15,325 nt of DNA from contig CAJKSU010000051.1 of the NCBI GenBank assembly GCA_905202605.1, forward strand, positions 1-15,325, in the 5' to 3' direction. A program made the translations under genes and the position numbers. The notes under the pieces are model-generated. The model was not told the DNA's origin. It did not search any database and saw only the letters and a program-made list of their open reading frames with translations. This DNA comes from an uncultured Eubacteriales bacterium. Its GTDB lineage: Bacteria > Bacillota > Clostridia > Oscillospirales > Oscillospiraceae. Below, in pieces: positions 6,511 through 13,705 of the stretch (its first letter is position 1; every line of letters starts with the position of its first letter).

Positions 6511-7349
6511 GCGAGAATATCCTTCATGTTGAAAACGTCACCATGCAGTTCGGCGGCGTTGTGGCGGTGAACAATCTGTCTCTGGATGTCGATCAGGGGG
6601 AGATCGTGGCGCTCATCGGACCCAATGGCGCAGGTAAGACCACGGCCTTTAACTGCATCACCGGTGTATATGAGCCCACCAACGGGCATATCTCCTTTAT
6701 GGGTCAGACCATGATCGAAAACCACCCTCAGGGCAAAATGAAGAAGCAGTACTACGGCGAAAACGCCGGAATGTACCATCATATCATCAATCCCACGCCG
6801 GATAAGATCACAAAGCTGGGCATTGCACGTACCTTCCAGAACATTCGCCTGTTTTCTCAGCTGAGCGTATTTGACAATGTACTGATTGCAAAGCATATGC
6901 GTGCCAAGCAGAACGTGTTTACCTCTACCTTCCGCCTGAGCCATAGGGAAGAAAAGCGGATGCGGGAGGAGACGGCGGCACTGTTGGAGGAGCAGAATCT
7001 CCTGCACCTGAAGAATGAGATAGCAGGCTCTCTGCCCTATGGCATTCAGCGCCGGCTGGAGATTGCCCGCGCTCTGGCAACAGATCCCAAACTGCTGCTG
7101 CTGGATGAACCTGCTGCGGGCATGAACCCTCAGGAGACGCAGGAACTGACGGATTTCATCAAGGAAATTCGGGAGAAGTACAATCTGACCGTCTTTATGA
7201 TTGAGCATCACATGGATCTGGTTATGCAGATCTCCGACCGTATCTACGTACTGGACTTCGGTAAGCTCATCGCCTCCGGCACACCTGCCGAGGTGCAGAG
7301 CAACCAGCGGGTCATTGACGCATATCTGGGGGTAGGAAGCGATGCTTAA
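6507..7349 (+). CDS. livG: Branched-chain amino acid type ABC transporter ATP-binding protein (LivG family)
   Basis: One of the two ATPases powering the importer at the inner face of the membrane. In order: Walker A GPNGAGKT (38-45), Q-loop in GIARTFQNIRLF (Q111), the LivG-type signature LPYGIQRRLEIARAL (176-190, in place of LSGGQ), Walker B LLLLDEP (196-202) and the switch histidine in MIEHH (H234). The 280 residues carry an unusual stretch at about 72-98 (including KKQYYGENAGMYHH) where most relatives have only a short loop before GIARTFQ. The start is preceded by AGGAGG at 7 bases and overlaps the livM stop; its end overlaps livF by 8 bases. All catalytic elements are present. Confidence 0.94.
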   Translation: MSENILHVENVTMQFGGVVAVNNLSLDVDQGEIVALIGPNGAGKTTAFNCITGVYEPTNGHISFMGQTMIENHPQGKMKKQYYGENAGMYHHIINPTPDKITKLGIARTFQNIRLFSQLSVFDNVLIAKHMRAKQNVFTSTFRLSHREEKRMREETAALLEEQNLLHLKNEIAGSLPYGIQRRLEIARALATDPKLLLLDEPAAGMNPQETQELTDFIKEIREKYNLTVFMIEHHMDLVMQISDRIYVLDFGKLIASGTPAEVQSNQRVIDAYLGVGSDA

Positions 7350-8049
7350 AATTGAAAATCTGATTGTAAACTACGGCGGTATTGAGGCCGTAAAGGGAAT
7401 CTCTCTGGAGGTTCCGGACGGCTCCATTATCACGCTGGTCGGCGCCAACGGCGCGGGTAAGTCCACCACCCTCCGCTCCATCGTCGGTCTGGTCAAGGCA
7501 CGCAGCGGCTCCATTACGCTGGACGGGGAGGAGCTGCTGGGACAGGCTACCACGGATATCGTGTCCAAGGGCATCACGCTGGTGCCGGAGGGACGACATG
7601 TGTTCCCGGATATGACGGTACTCGAAAACCTGAAAATCGGCGCATACCTCCGGAAGGATAAGCTGAATGATGACATTGAGCGGGTCTACAACCTGTTTCC
7701 TCGGCTGAAGGAGCGTTCCTGGCAGGCCGCCGGTACGCTGTCCGGCGGCGAGCAGCAGATGCTAGCGGTGGGGCGCGCCCTGATGTCCAAGCCCAAGATT
7801 ATCATGATGGACGAGCCGTCTCTGGGACTTGCGCCTATCATCGTGCAGGGCATTTTCGATATTATCCAGCAGATCAACAAGGAAGGCACCACCGTGCTCC
7901 TGATCGAGCAGAATGCCAACATGGCGCTGAAGGTTGCCGACTATGGCTATGTGATGGAGACTGGCCGTATTTCCCTGACCGGTACCGGTGCGGAGTTGCT
8001 GGCCAATGAGCAGGTCAAGGAGCTGTATTTGGGAAAATCGAAGCAGTGA
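7342..8049 (+). CDS. livF: Branched-chain amino acid type ABC transporter ATP-binding protein (LivF family)
   Basis: Second ATPase of the importer, pairing with LivG. The 235 residues show Walker A GANGAGKS (34-41), signature LSGGEQQMLAVGRAL (133-147), Walker B IIMMDEPSLGLAP (153-165) and the LivF-type LLIEQNANMAL, where Gln190 replaces the usual switch histidine; this replacement is normal for the family. It starts 8 bases inside livG, so translation is coupled. It is the last gene of the operon, with a GC-rich hairpin 12 bases after its stop. Nothing is unusual. Confidence 0.95.
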   Translation: MLKIENLIVNYGGIEAVKGISLEVPDGSIITLVGANGAGKSTTLRSIVGLVKARSGSITLDGEELLGQATTDIVSKGITLVPEGRHVFPDMTVLENLKIGAYLRKDKLNDDIERVYNLFPRLKERSWQAAGTLSGGEQQMLAVGRALMSKPKIIMMDEPSLGLAPIIVQGIFDIIQQINKEGTTVLLIEQNANMALKVADYGYVMETGRISLTGTGAELLANEQVKELYLGKSKQ

Positions 8050-8061
8050 TTTTCACAGAAG

Positions 8062-8090
8062 GACCCCGGCTTACCGCCGGGGTCTCATTC
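8062..8090 (+). terminator. Terminator of the liv operon
   Basis: GACCCCGGC (8062-8070) pairs perfectly with GCCGGGGTC (8076-8084) around TTACC, 12 bases after the livF stop. The following TCATTCTG is only moderately U-rich, so termination may be incomplete. Confidence 0.7.
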
Positions 8091-8103
8091 TGCCCGGAAT
8101 TCC

Positions 8104-8132
8104 TTGACATCCTGTGAGAATCCGTTTATCAT
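8104..8132 (+). promoter_or_regulatory. Promoter of the AEC transporter gene
   Basis: Perfect TTGACA (8104-8109), a 17-base spacer and TATCAT (8127-8132). The gene start lies 30 bases downstream. Confidence 0.65.
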
Positions 8133-8161
8133 GGAATAGAAAAACGAAAAGAGGGGAAAGC

Positions 8162-9106
8162 ATGGAGCAATTTTACATTGTACTGAATCAGATTGGGATC
8201 TTTTTGATCCTGATTATTTTTGGTGTTGTGGCGGTGAAGTTCGGCATTCTGGACGAGCATTCGCTGGGGAGCGTGTCCAAGCTGGTCATGCGGATGGCGC
8301 TGCCTGCCTACATCTTTATCAATACTGCGGAGGGTGCTACCCGGCAGGGACTGGCGGCGAGTCTGCTGGTGATTCCGCTGGCGGTGCTGCTGTATATTCT
8401 GCTGTTTTTACTGTCGATCCTGCTGGAGAAGGTGTTCCGCCTCAAGGGCAACCGCAGCCATGTATTTCGGGCGGTGGTGATGTTCGGCAACGTGGGCTTC
8501 ATGGGAATTCCGCTGGTGGTGGCACTATATCCTGATACGGCGCTTTTGTATATTTCACTGTTTACGATCCTCGATCAGGGGCTGTTCTGGACCTATGGCG
8601 TATCGCTGACAAAGCCGGTCAGCAACCGGACGGAGAAGCCCTCTCTGCGGAACCTCAAGAATTTGTTGAGTCCTGCGCTGGTGGCGATTGTAGCGGCAAC
8701 CATTCTGGTACTGCTTGACCTGCACCTTCCCAAACTGCTGGTGACAACTTTGACCAAGCTTGGAACAGCGAGCATGCCCCTGTCGCTTTTGTATATCGGC
8801 GGCATGCTGTCCATGACGGATGTCAGAAAGGTGCTCCGCTGCGGTGAGCTGTATGCGGAGATCGGCCTGAAAATGCTGGTGCTGCCGCTGGTGTACTTTC
8901 TGGTGATGCGCCTGTGCCATGTGCCGGGGGATATGACGGGAACCATGACGTTCCTCACCGGTTTGCCTGCTATCAACATGGTGGCGATGCTCTGCAAAAA
9001 TAACGGCTCTGACGGTGATTATGCGGTGTGCGCAGTGATGATGACCACCATCGCATGCCTGATCACGCTGCCGCTGGTGTCTCTGGGCATGGTGCTGCTG
9101 GGATAA
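8162..9106 (+). CDS. AEC-family (auxin efflux carrier type) transporter
   Basis: Membrane transporter of the AEC family, related in fold to bile-acid symporters. Bacterial members carry malate, malonate or other small organic acids, and some carry amino acids. The 314 residues form about ten hydrophobic segments in two halves. The first half contains VMFGNVGFMGIPLVVALY and the second the matching TGLPAINMVAMLCKNN, the paired asparagine-containing motifs of the family. The start ATG at 8162 has GAGGGG 5 bases upstream; an in-frame ATG at 8114 lies between the promoter elements and is rejected. The gene has its own promoter. Substrate cannot be told from sequence. No clear terminator lies between it and the next promoter at 9128. 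Confidence 0.88.
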   Translation: MEQFYIVLNQIGIFLILIIFGVVAVKFGILDEHSLGSVSKLVMRMALPAYIFINTAEGATRQGLAASLLVIPLAVLLYILLFLLSILLEKVFRLKGNRSHVFRAVVMFGNVGFMGIPLVVALYPDTALLYISLFTILDQGLFWTYGVSLTKPVSNRTEKPSLRNLKNLLSPALVAIVAATILVLLDLHLPKLLVTTLTKLGTASMPLSLLYIGGMLSMTDVRKVLRCGELYAEIGLKMLVLPLVYFLVMRLCHVPGDMTGTMTFLTGLPAINMVAMLCKNNGSDGDYAVCAVMMTTIACLITLPLVSLGMVLLG

Positions 9107-9127
9107 ACGAAGCTTGCTGGTTCTATA

Positions 9128-9156
9128 TTGACTTTTGCACATTACTGTGATAAACT
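9128..9156 (+). promoter_or_regulatory. Promoter of tyrA
   Basis: TTGACT (9128-9133), 17-base spacer and TAAACT (9151-9156), with TG one base upstream of the -10 box forming an extended -10. Confidence 0.6.
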
Positions 9157-9202
9157 GAAATCATCATGAAGCAGACACTGCTGTGTCGAAAGAAGGATCT
9201 CT

Positions 9203-10060
9203 ATGAAAATTGCTGTGGTTGGCATGGGCCTCATCGGCGGATCGCTCTGCCGTGCCTTTCACCATTACACGCCCCATACGGTGCTTGGCACCACCCGGAA
9301 TCATAAAACCGTAGAATTCGCCCTGTCGGTGGGAGCCATTGACGAAGAACTGACGAATCTTAGCGTACCGGACGTGACGTTTATTGCGCTGCCCCCGCAG
9401 GCAACGCTGGACTATCTCACTGCCCATGTGGGGGAGTTCCGTCAGGGTTCCATTGTGGCGGATATCTGCGGCGTAAAGGCGCCCATTGTGGAGGCGGTGG
9501 ATCAGCTGTACCACGACCACGGGATCCACTATGTGGGAACACACCCTATGGCGGGCAAGGAAACGGCGGGCTTTGCCAATTCTGATGTGGATATGTATAA
9601 GAATGCCAGTTATATCATTACGCCTACGGAGCTGACAGATCCAGAGGCACAGAAGACGCTGGAGACGCTGGCGCGTTCCATCGGCTTTACCCGTATCGAG
9701 GTCACTGATCCCAAGCGGCATGACACCATTATTTCTTATACCTCCCAGCTGGCGCATGTAGTATCTTCAGCCTATATTAAAAGCCCCACCTCGGCACTGA
9801 CGCTGGGCTTTACGGCGGGCAGCTTTCAGGATATGACCCGTGTGGCAAAGCTGGATCCGGATATGTGGACATCGCTGTTCCATATGAACAAGCGTCCGCT
9901 GCTGCGGGAGCTGGATACGCTGCTCCACAACCTGACGGTATTCCGGGAGGCACTGGCCTCTGATGATCTGGTGGAGGTACGGGATCTCCTGGATCAGGGT
10001 CGTCTGCTCCGGGAGGAGGTGCTGCTGCGGCAGCATCAGAACGGAAATCTGGACGAATAG
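9203..10060 (+). CDS. tyrA: Prephenate dehydrogenase (tyrosine biosynthesis)
   Basis: Oxidatively decarboxylates prephenate to 4-hydroxyphenylpyruvate using NAD(P)+, the step that commits to tyrosine. The 285 residues open with a Rossmann dinucleotide site IAVVGMGLIGGS (3-14, GxGxxG). They contain the family block YVGTHPMAGKETAGF with H114 and the helical-domain SQLAHVVSSA (H185), plus SFQDMTRVA. There is no C-terminal ACT domain and no fused chorismate mutase, so it is the short, single-function form. ATG at 9203 with GAAGGA 5 bases upstream. It stands alone between its own promoter and a strong terminator, away from other aromatic genes in view. Arogenate or cyclohexadienyl specificity cannot be excluded. 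Confidence 0.92.
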   Translation: MKIAVVGMGLIGGSLCRAFHHYTPHTVLGTTRNHKTVEFALSVGAIDEELTNLSVPDVTFIALPPQATLDYLTAHVGEFRQGSIVADICGVKAPIVEAVDQLYHDHGIHYVGTHPMAGKETAGFANSDVDMYKNASYIITPTELTDPEAQKTLETLARSIGFTRIEVTDPKRHDTIISYTSQLAHVVSSAYIKSPTSALTLGFTAGSFQDMTRVAKLDPDMWTSLFHMNKRPLLRELDTLLHNLTVFREALASDDLVEVRDLLDQGRLLREEVLLRQHQNGNLDE

Positions 10061-10086
10061 GTTTCATTTTTTGTGCGCAAGGATTG

Positions 10087-10120
10087 ATAGTCCTCCGGAG
10101 AAGATTCCGGGGGACTATTT
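10087..10120 (+). terminator. Intrinsic terminator of tyrA
   Basis: ATAGTCCTCCGGAG (10087-10100) pairs with TTCCGGGGGACTAT (10105-10118) over 14 positions, with two wobble pairs and an AAGA loop. It is followed by TTGTATACTTTG. Confidence 0.8.
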
Positions 10121-10126
10121 GTATAC

Positions 10127-10232
10127 TTTGTCCCATTATTTGTGCCCCATTTTGTCGGTTCCAAACTGTCTGGAGAGAAGGAGCAAAAAGAAGGTAGCAC
10201 AAATTGTTGTTATTTTGTGTTTTAAATTTGTC
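10127..10232 (+). repeat. Phased TTTGT motifs upstream of the solitary binding protein
   Basis: Three imperfect 12-base units begin at 10127, 10139 and 10151, each opening with TTTGT. Further TTTGTG (10214-10219) and TTTGTC (10227-10232) copies lie just before the -35 box. A reverse copy CACAAA (10198-10203) forms an inverted pair with TTTGTG across 10 bases. This could be a multi-site regulator region; in an AT-rich intergenic stretch chance is a real alternative. Confidence 0.35.
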
Positions 10233-10248
10233 AATTTATGCAGAGCGG

Positions 10249-10277
10249 TTGACAGAATTATTTTCATTTCGTATATT
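10249..10277 (+). promoter_or_regulatory. Strong promoter of the solitary solute-binding protein gene
   Basis: Perfect TTGACA (10249-10254), 17-base spacer and TATATT (10272-10277). The mRNA would begin near 10284 with GGTA-TAT-TACC (10287-10297), a small inverted repeat at its 5' end. Confidence 0.7.
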
Positions 10278-10326
10278 TACAGAGCTGGTATATTACCAAG
10301 CTATTAAGGAAAAGAGGTAACCCCGA

Positions 10327-12114
10327 ATGAAGAAACTTATGGCACTTCTTCTGTCTATGGTTATGGTGCTGAGCCTGGCTGCCTGCGGCGGTGCTGCTTC
10401 CAGCTCTGCTGCTCCTGCCGAGTCCGTCAAGACTGAAGAAGATACCGCTGCTCCTTCTTCCGCTCCTGCTGCTCCCGCAGCTGATTCCGCTGAGGAAGGC
10501 TCCACCAACGAAGGCAACGCCACCGCTGCTGAGACCGTAGGCGATCCCTTTGAGGCAATGGCTGAGGACTATATCTCCTATCCTCTGGAGGGTGACAACA
10601 CCATCTCCATGTGGTACTACATCCCCGGCTATCAGGACTTCATGGACTCCAACTACAGCTTCAACGCACTGAAAACCGCTGAGGCGGCTACCGGTGTAAA
10701 GCTGGAGTTCACCGAGGTCAGCTCTCAGTCTGCGAACGAACTGTTCAACGTAATGGTTGCAGGCGGCGATTATCCCGACCTGCTGCCCGTTATGGAGTAC
10801 TACACCGGCGGTCTGTCCAAGGCCTATGAGGACGGCGTCATTGTTGACATCAACGAGTACATGGATGACAACATGCCCAACTATCTGGCAGTTCGTGACT
10901 GCCTGGACGAGAAGACCGTAAAGGCTACCCTCACCGAGGATATGACCCTTGCCTTCTACCAGATCAAGGACGGCACCTATTCCGGCAACGGTCTGGTTTC
11001 CCGTGCCGACTGGATCAAGGCGCAGGGCGTTGAGTTCTCCGGCGATGTCATTGGCCTGGACGAGTTCACCGACTACCTGCGTACCATTCATGATGCTTAC
11101 AATTGCTCCAACACCCTTTATATGTATGACGGCACCGTGGGCACTCTTGAGGCTGCATTCGATACCGAGCTCCCTGTTCTGAAGGGCGACGGCTTCATGA
11201 CCTCCGTCACCTCCGCCATCTTCCGCAAGGGCGGCGAGGTAATGTCCGGCTGGACCACCGATGGCTACCGTGAGTATCTGGAGTGGGTACTCCAGATGAT
11301 GGACGAGGGCATCATGGCCAAGGACTTCCTGTCTCTGGATAATGACCAGGGTGTTAGAAACAGCTTGCAGGCTTCCGGTGCCATCGGTGTATGGCAGTCC
11401 AACGCCGACAAGATCAGCGAGATTATTGATTTCTATGGTGCGAATTATCCCGAGCTGGAGATCACCGCAATCCCCCGTGTTGCGCAGGATCCCACCGCAC
11501 AGTACGTCTGGAACGACGAAGCTGCTCTGGTTACGACCGCCGCAGGCTTCTCCCTGTCCGCCAACTGCAAGAACCCCGAGCTGGTTTGCCAGTGGGAGAA
11601 CTACTTCTGGACCACTGACGGCTACTACCTTGGCAACTATGGTACTGAGGGCGAGAGCTATCATATGGACGGCGATACCCCCGTATTCGACTGGGATCAG
11701 CCCGTAACCGTGACTGGCCGCAATGCTCCCAACGCCGAGATGGCACAGCAGCTGTTCACCATGATCCGCTTCGCTTCCTTCTACGTGGACAACGACATGC
11801 TGCTGGCTACCTTCCCCCAGACCGGTCTGGATGCAGTTGAGCTGTGGACCATCGATGGTTCCACTGACGACCGCAACTTCCCCTCTGCTGTGAAGAACAC
11901 CTTCACCACCGACGAGTCTCTGGAGATTGCCAACTATGAGTCCGACTTCCTGACCTACGCTGCTGAGCAGTGCCTGAAGTTCCTGGACGGCTCCGTTGAG
12001 CTGAACGACGACACATGGAATGAGTTCGTCGATACCTGTAACTCCATGGGTCTGCCCGAAATCATCGACGTTTACCAGAACGCTTACGATGAGTATCAGG
12101 CTGGCGAGCGCTAA
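10327..12114 (+). CDS. Extracellular solute-binding lipoprotein, type 2 fold, no adjacent permease
   Basis: A 595-residue lipoprotein that should bind a solute outside the membrane for an ABC importer. The signal is MKKLMALLLSMVMVLSLAAC with lipidated C20. An Ala/Ser/Pro/Glu-rich linker follows to about residue 70. The mature part has the pattern of large type 2 binding proteins of the sugar/oligosaccharide group (EAATGVKLEFTEVSSQSANE, MVAGGDYPDLLPV, GVIVDINEYMDDNMPNY, GFSLSANCKNPELVCQW). It is acidic and rich in Tyr/Trp, as in carbohydrate-binding relatives, but the ligand is not determinable. AGAGG lies 9 bases before the ATG. Codon use is highly biased, suggesting strong expression. It has its own strong promoter and terminator and no permease or ATPase next to it, so its partner must be elsewhere. 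Confidence 0.9.
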   Translation: MKKLMALLLSMVMVLSLAACGGAASSSAAPAESVKTEEDTAAPSSAPAAPAADSAEEGSTNEGNATAAETVGDPFEAMAEDYISYPLEGDNTISMWYYIPGYQDFMDSNYSFNALKTAEAATGVKLEFTEVSSQSANELFNVMVAGGDYPDLLPVMEYYTGGLSKAYEDGVIVDINEYMDDNMPNYLAVRDCLDEKTVKATLTEDMTLAFYQIKDGTYSGNGLVSRADWIKAQGVEFSGDVIGLDEFTDYLRTIHDAYNCSNTLYMYDGTVGTLEAAFDTELPVLKGDGFMTSVTSAIFRKGGEVMSGWTTDGYREYLEWVLQMMDEGIMAKDFLSLDNDQGVRNSLQASGAIGVWQSNADKISEIIDFYGANYPELEITAIPRVAQDPTAQYVWNDEAALVTTAAGFSLSANCKNPELVCQWENYFWTTDGYYLGNYGTEGESYHMDGDTPVFDWDQPVTVTGRNAPNAEMAQQLFTMIRFASFYVDNDMLLATFPQTGLDAVELWTIDGSTDDRNFPSAVKNTFTTDESLEIANYESDFLTYAAEQCLKFLDGSVELNDDTWNEFVDTCNSMGLPEIIDVYQNAYDEYQAGER

Positions 12115-12122
12115 GCTTTGAG

Positions 12123-12154
12123 AAAAAGGATCACCCTTCGGGGTGGTCCTTTTT
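12123..12154 (+). terminator. Strong intrinsic terminator of the solute-binding protein gene
   Basis: Positions 12123-12136 pair with 12141-12154 around the stable loop TTCG. The core is GGATCACCC with GGGTGGTCC, flanked by an A run and a T run that also serves as the U tail. Confidence 0.9.
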
Positions 12155-12234
12155 ATTCGGAATCCGCCGGAATTTCATGCAGAAGTTTTATGTATTTCCC
12201 GGAAAAGCCCCTGTTTTTCTCTGAGATAATCCGC

Positions 12235-12240
12235 TATAAT
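12235..12240 (+). promoter_or_regulatory. Probable -10 box of the icd promoter
   Basis: A perfect TATAAT at 12235-12240 lies 46 bases before the start codon. The -35 region (TGTTTT, 12212-12217, 17-base spacing) is a poor match, so the promoter may depend on an activator or on another element. Confidence 0.5.
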
Positions 12241-12272
12241 ATTCATGCAGCAAAATGAAAAATCTTAATTCT

Positions 12273-12277
12273 GGAGG
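12273..12277 (+). promoter_or_regulatory. Ribosome binding site deciding the icd start
   Basis: GGAGG directly abuts the ATG at 12278 but is 9 bases before the in-frame ATG at 12287, which makes the second ATG the likely start. Confidence 0.7.
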
Positions 12278-12286
12278 ATGCGCTCA

Positions 12287-13495
12287 ATGGAGAAAATAAA
12301 GATGATAACGCCGCTGGTGGAAATGGACGGCGATGAAATGACCCGAATTCTCTGGAAGGAGATCAAGGAGAAGCTGCTTTTTCCCTTTGTGGAGCTGAAA
12401 ACCGAATACTATGATCTCGGCCTTCCGCATCGGGATGAAACCGGCGATCAGGTGACCATGGATGCAGCACAGGCCAGTAAGAAATATGGCGTTGCGGTCA
12501 AGTGTGCCACCATTACCCCCAATAAGGCTCGGATGACGGAATACAATCTTCATGAGATGTGGAAAAGCCCCAACGGTACCATTCGTGCGGTGCTGGACGG
12601 AACGGTATTTCGTGCGCCCATTGTGGTAGACGGTATTTCTCCGGTGGTCAAGACATGGAAAAAGCCCATTACCATTGCCCGTCACGCCTATGGCGACGTG
12701 TATAAGGCTACGGAAATGCGCGTGCCGCAGGGCAAGGCAGAGCTGGTGTTTACGGATCAGAATGGAAGCGAAACCCGCCAGTCCATTTATGATTTTGAGT
12801 GCAGCGGCGTGGTGACGGGGCAGTATAATAAGGATAGCTCCATTGAATCCTTCGCCCGGAGCTGCTTTGCCTATGCCCTTTCTACGGAACAGGATCTGTG
12901 GTTCTCCTGCAAGGATACCATTGCCAAGCAGTACGACGGTACATTCCGGGATATTTTTCAGCACCTCTACGACACGGAATATAAGCCGATGTTTGAGGAA
13001 AAGGGACTGACCTATTTCTATACGCTGATTGACGATGCGGTAGCACGGGTGATGCGCTCTCAGGGCGGCTTTATCTGGGCGCTGAAAAACTATGACGGCG
13101 ATGTGATGAGCGACATGGTTTCCACGGCCTTCGGCTCGCTTGCCATGATGACCTCCGTACTGGTCAGCCCGGAGGGAAACTATGAGTATGAGGCGGCTCA
13201 TGGAACCGTGACCCGCCACTATTATAAATACCTCAAGGGAGAAGAAACCTCCACCAATCCCATAGCAACGATTTTCGCATGGAGCGGTGCGCTGCGGAAG
13301 CGGGGCGAGAAGGATGGCCTTCCTGCGCTCCAGAACTTTGCGGATGATTTGGAGCAGGCCAGCCTGAATGTGATCCGGGAGGGAACCATGACCGGCGATC
13401 TGTGCCAGCTCTGGGAAAAAGGGACACCCAGAAAAGTGTCATCCTCGGCATTTCTGGATGCCATTGCAGAAAAACTGCACCATATTTATGGCTGA
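12287..13495 (+). CDS. icd: NADP-dependent isocitrate dehydrogenase, eukaryotic-like (IDH1-type) subfamily
   Basis: Oxidatively decarboxylates isocitrate to 2-oxoglutarate, the precursor of glutamate, with NADP+ as probable acceptor. The 402 residues match the homodimeric IDH1/IDH2-like subfamily rather than the E. coli type. MWKSPNGTIR, GTVFR and ARHAYGDVY place R100, R109, R132 and Y139 at the same numbers as in human IDH1. K209 (FSCKDTIAKQYDG) and the metal ligands D249/D250, D272 and D276 (LIDD, NYDGDVMSD) are also present. The cofactor-side motif EAAHGTVTRHY is intact. MEKIKM at 12287 is chosen over an ATG three codons earlier on ribosome-site spacing. Citrate synthase and aconitase are not in view, so it stands alone here. 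No loss of catalytic residues is seen. Confidence 0.95.
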   Translation: MEKIKMITPLVEMDGDEMTRILWKEIKEKLLFPFVELKTEYYDLGLPHRDETGDQVTMDAAQASKKYGVAVKCATITPNKARMTEYNLHEMWKSPNGTIRAVLDGTVFRAPIVVDGISPVVKTWKKPITIARHAYGDVYKATEMRVPQGKAELVFTDQNGSETRQSIYDFECSGVVTGQYNKDSSIESFARSCFAYALSTEQDLWFSCKDTIAKQYDGTFRDIFQHLYDTEYKPMFEEKGLTYFYTLIDDAVARVMRSQGGFIWALKNYDGDVMSDMVSTAFGSLAMMTSVLVSPEGNYEYEAAHGTVTRHYYKYLKGEETSTNPIATIFAWSGALRKRGEKDGLPALQNFADDLEQASLNVIREGTMTGDLCQLWEKGTPRKVSSSAFLDAIAEKLHHIYG

Positions 13496-13499
13496 ATCA

Positions 13500-13547
13500 A
13501 TCGGGAGCGTGCTGGCAGAAAAGCTGCGGTGCGCTCCTGATTATTTT
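13500..13547 (+). terminator. Intrinsic terminator of icd
   Basis: ATCGGGAGCG (13500-13509) pairs with CGCTCCTGAT (13532-13541), one G-U, with partial further pairing inside. The U-rich TATTTTG follows, 4 bases after the icd stop. Confidence 0.75.
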
Positions 13548-13570
13548 GTGCCGAATCGGAGGAAAATCGA

Positions 13571-13642
13571 GTTTTCCACAGGAAAACAGCGGGTTATACA
13601 CTTATTCCACACAGTTTTCCACATTAAAATGTGCTTTTGCAC
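13571..13642. promoter_or_regulatory. Cluster of inverted and direct repeats, candidate operator region
   Basis: GTTTTCC-ACA-GGAAAAC (13571-13587) is a perfect palindrome with a 3-base centre. AGTTTTCCACA recurs as an 11-base direct repeat at 13570-13580 and 13613-13623. ACATT-AA-AATGT (13621-13632) and GTGC-TTTT-GCAC (13631-13642) are further inverted repeats. TTTTCCACA (twice) and TTATACACT (13594-13602) differ from DnaA-box consensus TTATCCACA by one or two bases. All lie just upstream of the promoter of the next gene. Confidence 0.45.
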
Positions 13643-13671
13643 TTTCCAAGCACTGCGTGAACTGCTATAAT
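13643..13671 (+). promoter_or_regulatory. Promoter of the unknown membrane protein gene
   Basis: TTTCCA (13643-13648), 17-base spacer and perfect TATAAT (13666-13671). The -35 match is weak and lies directly downstream of the repeat cluster, which fits regulated expression. Confidence 0.55.
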
Positions 13672-13705
13672 GAACGCAAAAGCTGATAGACAAGGGAGTA
13701 TATCC

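Noticed and set aside
10264..11664. Minus-strand 466-residue frame opposite the solute-binding protein
   Set aside because: Low-complexity, glycine/valine-rich antisense translation produced by extreme codon bias in the real gene; it has no promoter or protein character and runs through the real gene's promoter region.
12284..13219. Minus-strand 311-residue frame opposite icd
   Set aside because: Antisense shadow of a gene with all catalytic residues recognised.
13570..13642. Chromosomal or plasmid replication origin
   Set aside because: DnaA-like boxes are imperfect, there is no neighbouring replication gene and no clear AT-rich unwinding region; a regulatory role is more plausible.
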